A stretch of 55,933 nucleotides of DNA from Chloroflexota bacterium (GCA_023381515.1 JAMCQI010000095.1:1-55933); one strand, 5' to 3'; numbered from the stretch's first letter, positions 37,191 to 45,552 are shown. Translations and numbers: made by a program. The notes: generated from the sequence alone by a model not told the origin.

Positions 37191-37535
37191 TCACTGCATG
37201 CGCACGACCACCGGCGCGTTCGCCCACAGTCGTTCCAGCTGGTAATAGTCGCGCATCTCCGCTTTGAAGAGGTGAACAATCACGCTGCCATAATCGAGCA
37301 GGACCCACCCCGAGGCGGTGGTCCCTTCGACTCCGAGCGGCAATACCGAGTGCCGTTTGAGCTGTTTCTGAATATCATCCGAGATCGCCTGGAGCTGACG
37401 CTCGGTCTCACTCGTGGCGATCACAAAATAGTCCGAGAGATAAGAAATATTGCGTGTGTCGAGCTGGACAATGTCCGAGCCCTTTTTGTCCGAAACGATA
37501 TCTACGACCAACCGCGCGACGTCGTTAGGTTCCAG
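37191..37535 (-). CDS. rsfS: ribosome silencing factor
   Basis: A 114-residue RsfS protein that binds ribosomal protein L14 and blocks subunit joining under starvation. The core DIVQLDTRNISYLSDYFVIAT, the segment SETERQLQAISDDI and WVLLDYGSVIVHLF...RDYYQLERLW are all family hallmarks. The start is taken as CTG at 37535: AAAGGAGG lies eight bases upstream. The only in-frame ATG (37601) lies upstream of the promoter whose -35 and -10 are at 37595-37590 and 37572-37567, so it would not be on the transcript. CTG starts are rare, which makes this call tentative. RsfS often sits with nadD; here it is alone. Confidence 0.85.
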   Translation of the reverse strand: MEPNDVARLVVDIVSDKKGSDIVQLDTRNISYLSDYFVIATSETERQLQAISDDIQKQLKRHSVLPLGVEGTTASGWVLLDYGSVIVHLFKAEMRDYYQLERLWANAPVVVRMQ

Positions 37536-37566
37536 AGTATGTTCCTCCTTTGGGTGGGTTGACCAG

Positions 37567-37595
37567 ATAGTAACGCGGAATCGCGCACATGTCAA
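37567..37595 (-). promoter_or_regulatory. promoter of rsfS
   Basis: On the minus strand TTGACA (37595-37590), a 17-base spacer and TACTAT (37572-37567). Confidence 0.75.
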
Positions 37596-37632
37596 GTACA
37601 TTTTCGTCCTGAAGGTTCAGGGCGAAGGGACC

Positions 37633-37653
37633 CGCGGGATCGATGATCCCGCG
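37633..37653. repeat. perfect GC-rich palindrome
   Basis: CGCGGGATC and GATCCCGCG around a GAT loop, followed by further CCCGCGGGA palindromes to 37666. Confidence 0.7.
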
Positions 37654-37682
37654 ATCTCCCGCGGGACCATAGCGGGGCGGGC

Positions 37683-37736
37683 GCAATCTCAGCCTCGGGT
37701 GAGATTGCTTCGCTCCCTACGGTCGCTCGCAATGAC
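37683..37736. repeat. dispersed GAGATTGC/GCAATGAC palindrome
   Basis: GCAATCTCA (37683-37691) pairs with TGAGATTGC (37700-37708), followed by TTCGCTCC and GCTCGCAATGAC. Related to the array at 205-630 and to 40283-40337. Confidence 0.75.
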
Positions 37737-37778
37737 GAGTTGCCCCCAGTCTGAACCGCACTCTCATCAGGGGCTGTG

Positions 37779-37807
37779 TTGATTGGTTCAAGCAGGTCGG
37801 TTATAAT
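37779..37807 (+). promoter_or_regulatory. promoter of the first alpha/beta hydrolase gene
   Basis: TTGATT at 37779-37784, a 17-base spacer and TATAAT at 37802-37807. Confidence 0.7.
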
Positions 37808-37855
37808 GAGCCACCGGAGACCCGGATTCCAGAAAGTCTCTCCGAAGGAGGGCGT

Positions 37856-38623
37856 GTGTCAGTCGCACAAGTGGGTGAGGACAGTATCTACTATGTTCAG
37901 CAGGGAGAAGAGGGCCTGCCCGTTGTCTTTGTGCACGGCGCCGGAGGGAGTCATCTGATCTGGTGGAATCAGGTCCGGGCGCTTGCGCCGATCGCACGGC
38001 CGATCGCGATGGATCTGCCCGGCCATGGCAAATCCAGTCCCGCCGGCCGGAATTCCGTCGACGCTTACCGGGATGTGATCGCCGGATTCCTGGACGCGCT
38101 CGGACTGGACCGGGCCGTCGTGGTGGGGCACTCGATGGGCGGAGCCATTGCCCAGGCGGTTGCCCTGGCTCATCCGGACCGCCTCGCCGGGCTGGTTCTG
38201 GTCGGCACGGGTGCAAGGCTGCGGGTGCTTCCCGCGATACTCGACGGCGTGCTCAATGCTTTTGGCCAGACGGCACAGATCGTGACCGATTATTCCTTCG
38301 CACCCGACGCCGACGCCTCCCTCAAACGCAAATCGGAGGAACAATTTCGTCTCTGTCCCCCTCAAATCACTCACGGCGATTTTTCCGCCTGCAACGCGTT
38401 TGATATTCTGCCGCGCGTGGGAGACATCCGGGTGCCCACTCTCATTATCTGCGGCCGCCAGGATCAAATGACCCCTCCCAAATACTCGGAATTCCTTGCG
38501 GCCAAGATTCCGAATGCCCGCCTGGTGCTCGTGGAGGGGGCCGGGCACTATGTCATGATCGAACAACCAGAAGAGGTCAGCCGGGCCCTCGCGGAATTTG
38601 TGACAAACTTGCACGTATCCTGA
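37856..38623 (+). CDS. alpha/beta hydrolase
   Basis: A 255-residue alpha/beta-hydrolase-fold enzyme, probably a cytoplasmic esterase or C-C hydrolase. The oxyanion loop VFVHGAGGSHLIW, the nucleophile elbow GHSMGG (Ser93), the acid in CGRQDQMTPP (Asp203) and the histidine in GAGHYVM (His231) complete the triad. The start is GTG at 37856 after GAAGGAGGG. It has its own promoter. The order hydrolase, metallo-beta-lactamase, SDR, MFS suggests a catabolic or detoxification unit, but the substrate cannot be told. Confidence 0.9.
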   Translation: MSVAQVGEDSIYYVQQGEEGLPVVFVHGAGGSHLIWWNQVRALAPIARPIAMDLPGHGKSSPAGRNSVDAYRDVIAGFLDALGLDRAVVVGHSMGGAIAQAVALAHPDRLAGLVLVGTGARLRVLPAILDGVLNAFGQTAQIVTDYSFAPDADASLKRKSEEQFRLCPPQITHGDFSACNAFDILPRVGDIRVPTLIICGRQDQMTPPKYSEFLAAKIPNARLVLVEGAGHYVMIEQPEEVSRALAEFVTNLHVS

Positions 38624-38719
38624 GAGGGCGGATCACGCTTCGCCCCCCATACGGAATGAGCATGCGTCCGGAACGCGGATGGATGGCCCGTCGACGCACG
38701 CAGCTTTGAAGGACCGAGT

Positions 38720-39394
38720 ATGCCGATTCGTTCGCTTCGCGCCGGAGTCGCCAATGCCCATATCATCGCCGGGCCCAAGGGAGTCGTCGTCATCGACGCC
38801 GGCATGCCGGGCCACGCGCAGCACATTCTGAACGCGGTGCATAGGCTGGGCCGCTCCCCCGAGGATGTCCGCCTGATCCTCCTCACACACGGACATATCG
38901 ACCATGCCGGGAGCGCGCTCGCGCTCAAGCGGCTGACGCGGGCGCGCATCGCCCTCCACAGCGCGGACGCGGCGCTCGTCGCAACCCCGGACCTCAAGGT
39001 GCCGCCGGGCCGCGGCAGCACGTTCGACGCCCTTGCGCGGCTCCTCCGGTATTTCGGATGGCTCGTGCCGCTTGAGACCTTTGCGCCGGATATCTGGCTC
39101 GACGAATTGGATTCCTTGCACGATTTCGGAATTGACGGAAGGGTTATCCACACGCCGGGCCACACCGCCGGGTCCGTGACCTTGCTCCTGGGCGATGGCA
39201 CGGCTTTTGTCGGAGACGCGATTCTGAACGCGGTGCGGGTCTCGTTTCCCGCTTTTTGGGAGGATGGAGCGGCCGCGTATGCGAGCGCCTGCCTCATCCA
39301 ATCGCTGCGGCCGCATACCCTGTACACGGGGCATGGGCGCCCCTTTGACCTCGCCGCGCTCGACGCCTTTATAGCCAGACTCACAAAGGGGTGA
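38720..39394 (+). CDS. metallo-beta-lactamase fold hydrolase
   Basis: A 224-residue metallo-beta-lactamase-fold protein, glyoxalase-II-like. The dinuclear metal motif HGHIDH (residues 57-62) is intact. TPGHTAGS and FVGDAIL supply further ligands, and TGHG near the end supplies the last. Members hydrolyse thioesters, lactones or phosphodiesters. A second, related protein is encoded at 43170, with the matching DAGMPG-xxx-HIL segment but an altered motif. The SDR gene begins three bases after this stop, so they are translated from one messenger. Confidence 0.9.
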   Translation: MPIRSLRAGVANAHIIAGPKGVVVIDAGMPGHAQHILNAVHRLGRSPEDVRLILLTHGHIDHAGSALALKRLTRARIALHSADAALVATPDLKVPPGRGSTFDALARLLRYFGWLVPLETFAPDIWLDELDSLHDFGIDGRVIHTPGHTAGSVTLLLGDGTAFVGDAILNAVRVSFPAFWEDGAAAYASACLIQSLRPHTLYTGHGRPFDLAALDAFIARLTKG

Positions 39395-39397
39395 AAC

Positions 39398-40204
39398 ATG
39401 AGCTCGCTCGCGAATCAGGTGGTGGTGATCACAGGCAGTTCACGCGGCTTCGGCCGGGCGATGGCGGCCGAGTTCCAGCGGGCGCGAGCGCGGGTGGTCG
39501 TTTCCTCCCGGGATGCCGAGGCGATCCAACGCGCCGTCGCCGCACTTACGAATCCTGCCGCCGCGTTCGGCAAGGCCTGTGATGTACGGGAACTGGACCA
39601 GGTGTGCGCGCTGGCCGAGGAAAGCATGAACCGGTTTGGGCAGATCGATATTTGGGTGAACAATGCAGGGTCGTCGGCAGGTTGGGGCAAGATGCTCGAC
39701 ATCGATCCGGGGCGCTGGCGCGACTCTTTCGACACGAACGTCATCGGCACCTACAACGGCTGTCGGGCCGCGCTGGAGAAAATGCTGCCGGTCCGGCACG
39801 GTCGTATCATCAACATTCTGGGGATGGGGTGGGATCAGCCGGCGCCGAACCAATCGCCTTACGGAACGTCGAAAGCGGCGATCGCGATGCTCACGCGCAC
39901 CCTCGCGCTCGAATATGCCGAATCGGGCGTGATCTTTAATACGGTGCAGCCCGGCATGATGTGGACGGAGCTGCTGACGCGCGCAGAAGGGGTGAGCAAC
40001 CCCACTCTGCGAACGCGCATGGAATGGGCGATGCGTGTCTTTGGTAACCCGCCGCAGGTGCCGGCACGGCGGGTGGTTTACATGGCAGAGCACGGGATGG
40101 AGAATGGCAAGACGCTGCGGGTGGTAACCCCCCGCATGTTCGTACCGCGTATGGTGAAAGAGATGCTGGGAGGCAGCAAGCGGAATCCGCGTCCGTGGGA
40201 ATGA
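39398..40204 (+). CDS. SDR family oxidoreductase with altered catalytic serine
   Basis: A 268-residue short-chain dehydrogenase/reductase. The nucleotide-binding TGSSRGFG (residues 12-19), the NNAGSS motif and the catalytic pair Tyr155-xxx-Lys159 in SPYGTSKAA are present. The serine usually found 13 residues before the tyrosine is replaced: the stretch there reads IINILGMGWD, with glycine at 142. The enzyme may therefore be slow, may use another residue, or may bind without turning over. The C-terminus diverges from typical family members. AAAGGGG precedes the ATG, three bases from the upstream stop. Confidence 0.88.
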   Translation: MSSLANQVVVITGSSRGFGRAMAAEFQRARARVVVSSRDAEAIQRAVAALTNPAAAFGKACDVRELDQVCALAEESMNRFGQIDIWVNNAGSSAGWGKMLDIDPGRWRDSFDTNVIGTYNGCRAALEKMLPVRHGRIINILGMGWDQPAPNQSPYGTSKAAIAMLTRTLALEYAESGVIFNTVQPGMMWTELLTRAEGVSNPTLRTRMEWAMRVFGNPPQVPARRVVYMAEHGMENGKTLRVVTPRMFVPRMVKEMLGGSKRNPRPWE

Positions 40205-40282
40205 CCCTTTCCCCCGCCCCTCGTCGACACAACGGGAAACTCTGTTCAAGTTGGGGGCAAAGATGCACTCTTGACGAAGGGG

Positions 40283-40337
40283 GAGATTGCTTCGGGTTCG
40301 TCCACTCAAACCCTGATGGACGAATCCTCGCAATGAC
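40283..40337. repeat. dispersed GAGATTGC/GCAATGAC palindrome
   Basis: GAGATTGC (40283-40290) and CGCAATGAC (40329-40337) enclose an inner stem GGTTCGTCC/GGACGAATCC. Same family as 205-630. Confidence 0.7.
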
Positions 40338-40432
40338 AGGGGGCCTCAGAAGAAACCGCATCCAGAACGGCATGGGGTTTGACGATAGGAGGCTCAGAGC
40401 ATACAATGGCATTGGAGAAGCATTGAGTTAGC

Positions 40433-41734
40433 ATGCCGGATGAAGAAAAAACATTGAAGACCGTGGCGGCGCCTGCGGCGGGCAAAAGCCCCGTCGAGGT
40501 TCAAGCCCAGCACGGCCCCGCTCTTGGCAAAACCTTTTCAGCGCTGCGCGGTCGCAACTATCGCTTGTTTTTCGCGGGCCAGTTGATTTCCCTGATCGGC
40601 ACGTGGATGCAGATCGTGGCCCAGGCCTGGCTCGTGTATGCCCTGACCAACTCGCCGCTCTATCTGGGCATTGTCAGCTTTGCATCCTCCATCCCCGCGC
40701 TGACCCTCTCGCTCGGCGCGGGGGTCGTCATCGACCGGGTGCCCAAACGCACCCTGCTCATCATCACGCAGTGTGCGGAGATGCTCCTGGCCTTTGTTCT
40801 GGCGGTCGACGTCATGACCGGTTGGGTCCAGGCATGGCACGTCGTCATCCTTTCCTTTTCGCTCGGCATCGTGGACGCGTTCGACGTCCCCGCCCGCCAG
40901 GCCTTTGTCGTCGAGATGGTCGAAAGACGCGAGGACCTGATGAATGCGATTGTGCTCAACTCGGCCATTTTCAACACGGCTCGCATCATCGGCCCGACGC
41001 TCGCCGGCATCGCGTTGGCCCTAGTGGGCGCGGCGTGGTGCTTTTTCCTGAACGGCCTCAGCTTTATCGCCGTGATTATCGGCTTGTGGCTCATGGACGT
41101 GAAACCGATGATCAGCGCCGTCAGGGGAGTCTCGCCGATGACCCAGATGCGGGAGGGGTTGGGGTACATCTGGCGCAATCAGACGGTGCGGACGGTCATC
41201 TCCATCGTCGCGGTGGCGAATCTCTTTGGTTTTGGCTACTCGACACTCATGCCCGCTTTCGCCGAGGACGTGCTCAATTCCGGCCCCGCCGGCCTCGGGT
41301 TTCTCAGCTCGGCGGTGGGAGTCGGCGCGCTGACGGGCGCGCTGCTGCTCGCGTCTTTGGGAAATTTCCGACACAAGGGGATGCTCATCACGGCCGGCAA
41401 CCTCCTTTTCCCGATCATGGCGCTCTTCTTTTCGGCGTCAAAAATCTTTCCGCTTTCCGCAATGATTTTGGTGGGAGTCGGCCTGGGGTTTATGGTCCAA
41501 AACGTGACCGCCAATACCCTGATCCAGGTCACGGTTCCGGACGAGCTGCGCGGGCGTGTGATGAGCGTTTATACGATGGTGTTTCAGGGCTTTTTCCCTC
41601 TCGGCTCGCTCCTGGCCGGCTTTATCGCCCAGAACTGGGGGATACCTCTCGGAGCTGCCTTCGGGGCTGGGCTTTCGCTTTTGTACAGTCTGTTCCTGCT
41701 CTGGCACGCACCCTTTCTTAGAAAGTTGGCGTGA
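40433..41734 (+). CDS. MFS transporter (MFS_3, EntS-like)
   Basis: A 433-residue twelve-helix major-facilitator protein of the MFS_3 group that includes the enterobactin exporter EntS. A 35-residue soluble N-terminus precedes FSALRGRNYRLFFAGQLISL. The characteristic loop GAGVVIDRVPKRTLLIITQC and the VDAFDVPARQAFVVEMV segment are present, as is VPDELRGRVMSVYTMVFQG. Export of a small metabolite is likely. It starts 228 bases after the SDR stop, and the next small membrane protein begins three bases after its own stop. Confidence 0.88.
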   Translation: MPDEEKTLKTVAAPAAGKSPVEVQAQHGPALGKTFSALRGRNYRLFFAGQLISLIGTWMQIVAQAWLVYALTNSPLYLGIVSFASSIPALTLSLGAGVVIDRVPKRTLLIITQCAEMLLAFVLAVDVMTGWVQAWHVVILSFSLGIVDAFDVPARQAFVVEMVERREDLMNAIVLNSAIFNTARIIGPTLAGIALALVGAAWCFFLNGLSFIAVIIGLWLMDVKPMISAVRGVSPMTQMREGLGYIWRNQTVRTVISIVAVANLFGFGYSTLMPAFAEDVLNSGPAGLGFLSSAVGVGALTGALLLASLGNFRHKGMLITAGNLLFPIMALFFSASKIFPLSAMILVGVGLGFMVQNVTANTLIQVTVPDELRGRVMSVYTMVFQGFFPLGSLLAGFIAQNWGIPLGAAFGAGLSLLYSLFLLWHAPFLRKLA

Positions 41735-41737
41735 TTG

Positions 41738-42241
41738 ATGTTCTTCCGCATTCTTGGAACCGTGGCTGTCTTGATCGCGTCCACTTATGTGGTCCAGGCC
41801 TTTATTCCGAGCACCCGCGGACGGGGCCGCCCCATGCAGCACTATCTCGCCTGGGACATTGCGCCGCTGGTGGGCTTTATCGGCGTCGTTTTGCTCGCTC
41901 TCTCGTTTATAGAAGCAGACCGGCAGCAAGTGATCTATGCCTGGGCCGGCGGCGGCGCCTTTGGATTTGTCGCCGCGGTCTGCCTGGGGATCGCCTTCGT
42001 CTATACGCAGAGCCACGCGCTCCAGTCCGGCTATCCGGCCGGCAAGCGCGAAGGGGGCCTGAGAAGGACGTGGCGCTACCTGAGGACCTACGGCCCGGTG
42101 CTCCTCATCGCCGCACTTGCGTTCAATCTCGCGGTGCGGTGGGTGGGCGCCGCGCTGGAAGTATTCGCCGCAGGCACGGCCGGAGTCCTCGCGCTCACGG
42201 TGGCCGTCGTGGTCGTCGCGGCGGCGAGGCGGTCTGCCTAA
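41738..42241 (+). CDS. small multi-pass membrane protein
   Basis: A 167-residue membrane protein that I do not recognise. It has about five hydrophobic segments (FRILGTVAVLIASTYVVQAF, LVGFIGVVLLALSFI, GGGAFGFVAAVCLGIAFVY, GPVLLIAALAFNLAV, AGVLALTVAVVVVAAA) with short basic loops (RPMQHY, KREGGLRRTWR). The ATG at 41738 is preferred over a TTG three bases earlier. It follows the MFS gene by three bases, so the two may work together, but this is only inferred from position. Confidence 0.7.
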   Translation: MFFRILGTVAVLIASTYVVQAFIPSTRGRGRPMQHYLAWDIAPLVGFIGVVLLALSFIEADRQQVIYAWAGGGAFGFVAAVCLGIAFVYTQSHALQSGYPAGKREGGLRRTWRYLRTYGPVLLIAALAFNLAVRWVGAALEVFAAGTAGVLALTVAVVVVAAARRSA

Positions 42242-42314
42242 GCCCGCCTAGCCAACGGGAGGCAGTCGTTCACGCGACGTGGACGACCGGGCGTAGAACA
42301 GGAAAGGAACAAGC

Positions 42315-43169
42315 ATGGCAGAGAAATTGTCACTGCTCGGCGTTTACGGTCACCCGGACGACGAACAGGGAGTGAGCGGGCTGATGGCCAAATACGCACG
42401 CGCCGGAGTGCAAGTCACGCTGGTGTGTGCCACGCGCGGGGAAGCCGGCGAGATTGCGCCCGGGGTCGCGGCCACGCCCGAGAACCTGGGCCAGGTGCGC
42501 GAGGAGGAGCTGCGCTGCGCCGCCGAAAAGATCGGGGTTCAAAACGTCTATTTTCTCGATTATCGCGACTCGGGGATGATGGGAACGGCCGAGAACAACG
42601 ACCCCCGCGCGCTCTGGCAGGCCAATCTCTTTGAGGTCGCGGGCAAGGTGGTGCGTATCGTCCGGCGACACAAGCCCCAAGTCATCGTCACCTTCGACCC
42701 GAACGGCGGGTATGGGCACCCCGACCATATCAAAGCCCACCAGGCAGCCACGCTCGCCTACTATGCGGCCGGAGACCCGCGCATCTATCCCGAACAATTG
42801 AACGAAGGGCTGGAACCCTGGACGCCGCTCAAATTGTACTGGAACGCTTTTCCGCGGAGCCGTTGGCTGCAATACGCCGAGATGGCCAAGAACATGGGGG
42901 TGGAGGTCTCCGTCCCGATGCAAGAGTTTCTCAAGCGGGGCCTGGCCGACGAATGTGTGACGACGCGCATCGACGTGGCCGAGTTTGTGGACCTAAAGCT
43001 CGTCGCTCTGTCCTGTCACGCTTCCCAGATGGACCCCAATACCCCCTTTGCGAAAATCCCGCCCGAGATGCGGCGAGAGGGGATGAAAGTCGAGACGCTG
43101 GTGCGCGCCGAATCACGCGTGGCGCCGCCGGACGGAACCGAGCATGATCTCTTTGAGGGGATGGCCTAA
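42315..43169 (+). CDS. PIG-L family deacetylase
   Basis: A 284-residue zinc-dependent deacetylase of the PIG-L/LmbE family, relatives of the mycothiol enzymes MshB and Mca. The zinc motif GHPDDE (residues 12-17) and the second motif GYGHPDH (His135, Asp137, His138) are intact. CATRGEAGEIAPG and VTFDPNGGYGHPDH are typical. Substrates in the family are N-acetylglucosaminyl conjugates or thiol S-conjugates. Next to two hydrolases and an exporter, a detoxification role resembling Mca is possible but unproven. AAAGGA precedes the ATG. The next gene starts at the base after its stop. Confidence 0.9.
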   Translation: MAEKLSLLGVYGHPDDEQGVSGLMAKYARAGVQVTLVCATRGEAGEIAPGVAATPENLGQVREEELRCAAEKIGVQNVYFLDYRDSGMMGTAENNDPRALWQANLFEVAGKVVRIVRRHKPQVIVTFDPNGGYGHPDHIKAHQAATLAYYAAGDPRIYPEQLNEGLEPWTPLKLYWNAFPRSRWLQYAEMAKNMGVEVSVPMQEFLKRGLADECVTTRIDVAEFVDLKLVALSCHASQMDPNTPFAKIPPEMRREGMKVETLVRAESRVAPPDGTEHDLFEGMA

Positions 43170-43886
43170 TTGCCGGGGACAATTTACGAGGTGGGCGACA
43201 AGAGCGGGGTCTACTGCATAGAGGGCGCGGGGAGGGCGCGCGTCTATTATGTGGCCGCCCCGGAATTCACGCTGATCGACGCCGGAATGCCGGGCCAGAC
43301 GGACCACATTCTGAGTGCGCTCGCCCAAATCGGCGTTCAGCCGCTCCAGGTCAAGCGTATTCTTGTGACTCACCATCATCTGGACGACGTGGGCAGCCTC
43401 TATGGACTGCGCAAGCACACGGGCGCACAGGTCATTGCCCATCCGAGCGATGCGGACTATATCAGCGGCCGGCGGCCGCGGCGGGCCCCGCGCCCGAGCC
43501 CCGGCCATGTCGTTTCTGCGCTCGTCGGGTTGTGGGGAGCCCGCCGCCTGCAACACGTCGACCCGGACCGCGCGGCCAAGGATGGAGACCGCATCGGGTC
43601 TTTTACCGTGATTCACACTCCCGGCCATACACCCGGGCACCTTTGCTTTTTGCGCGGAGACTATTTGTTCAGCGGCGATCTCTTGATCGCTTCGTCGGGC
43701 CGCTTTCGTGAGACACCCCACGTCTTTACGGCGGACGTGCAGACGTCGCGGGCGAGCATTCGCCGCGTGGCCACGCTTGATTTTCAGGCGATCCTATCGG
43801 CGCACAATCCACCCTATGTGTTCGGCGCGGCCGCCAAGGTGCGTGAGCTCGCCAACCGCATGGGGATGTTCGCGGAAGAGGACTAG
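43170..43886 (+). CDS. metallo-beta-lactamase fold protein with altered metal motif
   Basis: A 238-residue metallo-beta-lactamase-fold protein related to the one at 38720, sharing DAGMPG and HIL segments. Its motif reads THHHLDD (His68 to Asp73): the usual final histidine is aspartate. Later ligands TPGHTPGH and FSGDLL remain. The end SAHNPPYVFG differs from the usual GHG. The altered site may bind one metal or a different metal. The start is TTG 43170, directly after the PIG-L stop and without a clear ribosome binding site of its own, so translation is probably coupled. Confidence 0.82.
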   Translation: MPGTIYEVGDKSGVYCIEGAGRARVYYVAAPEFTLIDAGMPGQTDHILSALAQIGVQPLQVKRILVTHHHLDDVGSLYGLRKHTGAQVIAHPSDADYISGRRPRRAPRPSPGHVVSALVGLWGARRLQHVDPDRAAKDGDRIGSFTVIHTPGHTPGHLCFLRGDYLFSGDLLIASSGRFRETPHVFTADVQTSRASIRRVATLDFQAILSAHNPPYVFGAAAKVRELANRMGMFAEED

Positions 43887-43896
43887 AAGGCGAAAG

Positions 43897-44865
43897 ATGG
43901 TCGTCCAGGTCTGGCAAGTCACTCGCCGGGTCGCCGCCCTAGGCGCCAGCGTGCTCAGCCCGCGCGTCCTCTTCTATCGACCGGCGGAGGGCGAGTGGGA
44001 AACGCTCCGGCCGGAAGATGCAGAGGCGGGCGAGTTCCTCCCACTATCCGACGGGACGCGGATGCATTACACCGTGCGCGGCGCGGACGGCCCCGCGGTC
44101 GTTTTGATTCACGGCCTGATGAGCTCGACGGACGAATGGGCCAAGAACATGGATGCACTGGCGCAGGTCCACCGCACCTGGGCGATCGACCTCATCGGGT
44201 TTGGCTATTCCTCGCGGCTGGCCGAGCCCAAGTACTCGTGCAAGTATCTGGCGAATTCGGTGCACGAGTTCCTCGACCGGCAAGGCATTGCCCGCGCAAG
44301 CATCGTCGGCCACTCTCTGGGAGGGGCCGTGGCACTCCAGTTGGCGCACGATGCTCCCGAGCATGTCGACAAACTCATCCTCATCGACGCCGCCGCCTAC
44401 ATCTTTGGCTGGTTCCGGATGGTCCGCCTGATGACGTCCATCCCGTACGTGCCGCGTGCCCTGGCGCGCCGCATGCTTGCGAACCCGCGCGTGCACGAAT
44501 CCTCCTTGCGGAATGCGCTGGGAGATCCGGCGCAGCTCGACGAGCGCGCTCTGGCCGCCCGCCTACGCGCGACGCGCGTCAAGGGCACACTCGACGCGCT
44601 GCTCGCGATGTCGGCTTCGCCGCAGGCGGCCGAAGGGCCCGAGGGATTGGACCGGATCACCGTCCCCGTGCTGATTCTGTGGGGGGACCAGGATTTCGTG
44701 CTACCGCTGCGACATGGCCGGCGTTTGGCGCGCGATCTGCCCAACGCCCATCTCGAGATCGTTCCGGGGGCCGGCCACCTTCCGAATGAAGAGTGCCCGG
44801 AACGGGTGAACGCGTTGATGCTCGAGTTTCTGAGCAGGGATGACGGCGCCGGGAGGCCAAATTGA
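43897..44865 (+). CDS. alpha/beta hydrolase
   Basis: A 322-residue alpha/beta-fold hydrolase. An N-terminal extension of about 55 residues precedes the canonical domain: VVLIHGLMSSTDEW (oxyanion), GHSLGG with Ser140, WGDQDFVLP with the acid, and GAGHLPN with His294. A cap region between the elbow and the acid (MVRLMTSIPYVPRALARRML) is helical. It is not closely similar to the hydrolase at 37856 beyond the fold. The ATG at 43897 follows the metallo-beta-lactamase stop by ten bases; its stop overlaps the next TTG start. Confidence 0.9.
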   Translation: MVVQVWQVTRRVAALGASVLSPRVLFYRPAEGEWETLRPEDAEAGEFLPLSDGTRMHYTVRGADGPAVVLIHGLMSSTDEWAKNMDALAQVHRTWAIDLIGFGYSSRLAEPKYSCKYLANSVHEFLDRQGIARASIVGHSLGGAVALQLAHDAPEHVDKLILIDAAAYIFGWFRMVRLMTSIPYVPRALARRMLANPRVHESSLRNALGDPAQLDERALAARLRATRVKGTLDALLAMSASPQAAEGPEGLDRITVPVLILWGDQDFVLPLRHGRRLARDLPNAHLEIVPGAGHLPNEECPERVNALMLEFLSRDDGAGRPN

Positions 44866-45155
44866 GCGGCTTTACCGCGGACGGAACGGAATGGATCAAG
44901 GAAGAGCGCAGTCGTGCGCGGGCGGGCTTTATCGGAGGCTATTTGATTGAGGACGGCGCGCTCACTTTGGCCGATCTCGACCATGGGCTCGACAGACAGC
45001 TGCAGTTGGCGGCGCTAGGCCGGGAGGCACCCTTGGGCGAGGTTCTGATCGAGATGGGGCTGGTCACGCGTGAACAATTAGAGCGTGCGCTCGCGCGGCA
45101 GGCGCAGGATCAAGGCGGAGGAGGAGGAGAGCCAGGGACGGAACGGCGAGTGTAG
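44862..45155 (+). CDS. GspE N-terminal-domain-like small protein
   Basis: A 97-residue protein. FIGGYLIEDGALTLADLDHGLDRQLQLAALG, read as two segments, followed by LGEVLIEMGLVTREQLERAL, resembles the small helical domain found at the N-terminus of type II secretion ATPase GspE and in c-di-GMP-binding MshEN modules. Here it stands alone, followed by a Gly-rich tail. The start is TTG 44862, overlapping the preceding stop, with GGGAGG upstream. A signalling or adaptor role is possible; no c-di-GMP-binding residues can be asserted. Confidence 0.6.
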   Translation: MSGFTADGTEWIKEERSRARAGFIGGYLIEDGALTLADLDHGLDRQLQLAALGREAPLGEVLIEMGLVTREQLERALARQAQDQGGGGGEPGTERRV

Positions 45156-45161
45156 CCTCGC

Positions 45162-45185
45162 GCCCCCGCACCTGGCCGCGGGGGC
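45162..45185 (+). terminator. GC-rich hairpin at the end of the plus-strand run
   Basis: GCCCCCGC (45162-45169) pairs with GCGGGGGC (45178-45185). No U-run follows. Confidence 0.4.
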
Positions 45186-45243
45186 TGTGATCGCCGGTCT
45201 CGATCTTTCAGAATCCTCTTCGGAATCGAACTGGCTGGATTGA

Positions 45244-45442
45244 ATGGCGGCGGGCTCCAGCCAGCCTCTCAGCATGATTTCACTCCACGCTCCCACGCGG
45301 GGAGCGACTTTTCGGGATCCTCTGGGCGTCCATAGGCATCGTCGAAGACTGGGGCCTCGTCATTGCCGGAATTCTGGCGACGGCGATGCTGTGGTTTCGA
45401 GATCGCACGGTCGTATCAGCCGGCGCGCCGCGGACCGCGTAA
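45244..45442 (+). pseudogene. possible remnant of a small membrane protein
   Basis: An open frame from ATG 45244 changes frame near 45310 into a stretch reading FGILWASIGIVEDWGLVIAG then ILATAMLWFRDRT, ending at TAA 45440. This looks like one membrane segment with a basic tail. The frame shift and lack of a clear start make it a doubtful, probably broken, gene. The rest of 45156-45588 holds only hairpins. Confidence 0.25.
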
Positions 45443-45517
45443 CCACTCCTTCAGAAGCGATTGGCAGGGGATGAGTGCAGGATGCTCTTCGGCGTGCCTG
45501 CCGTCGAGGAGAAGCAA

Positions 45518-45552
45518 GTAGAGACGTTCGCAGACGATGCGAACGTCTCTAC
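45518..45552. repeat. 15-bp perfect hairpin between convergent operons
   Basis: GTAGAGACGTTCGCA (45518-45532) pairs without mismatch with TGCGAACGTCTCTAC (45538-45552) across GACGA. It lies between the plus-strand run and caiB. Confidence 0.85.
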
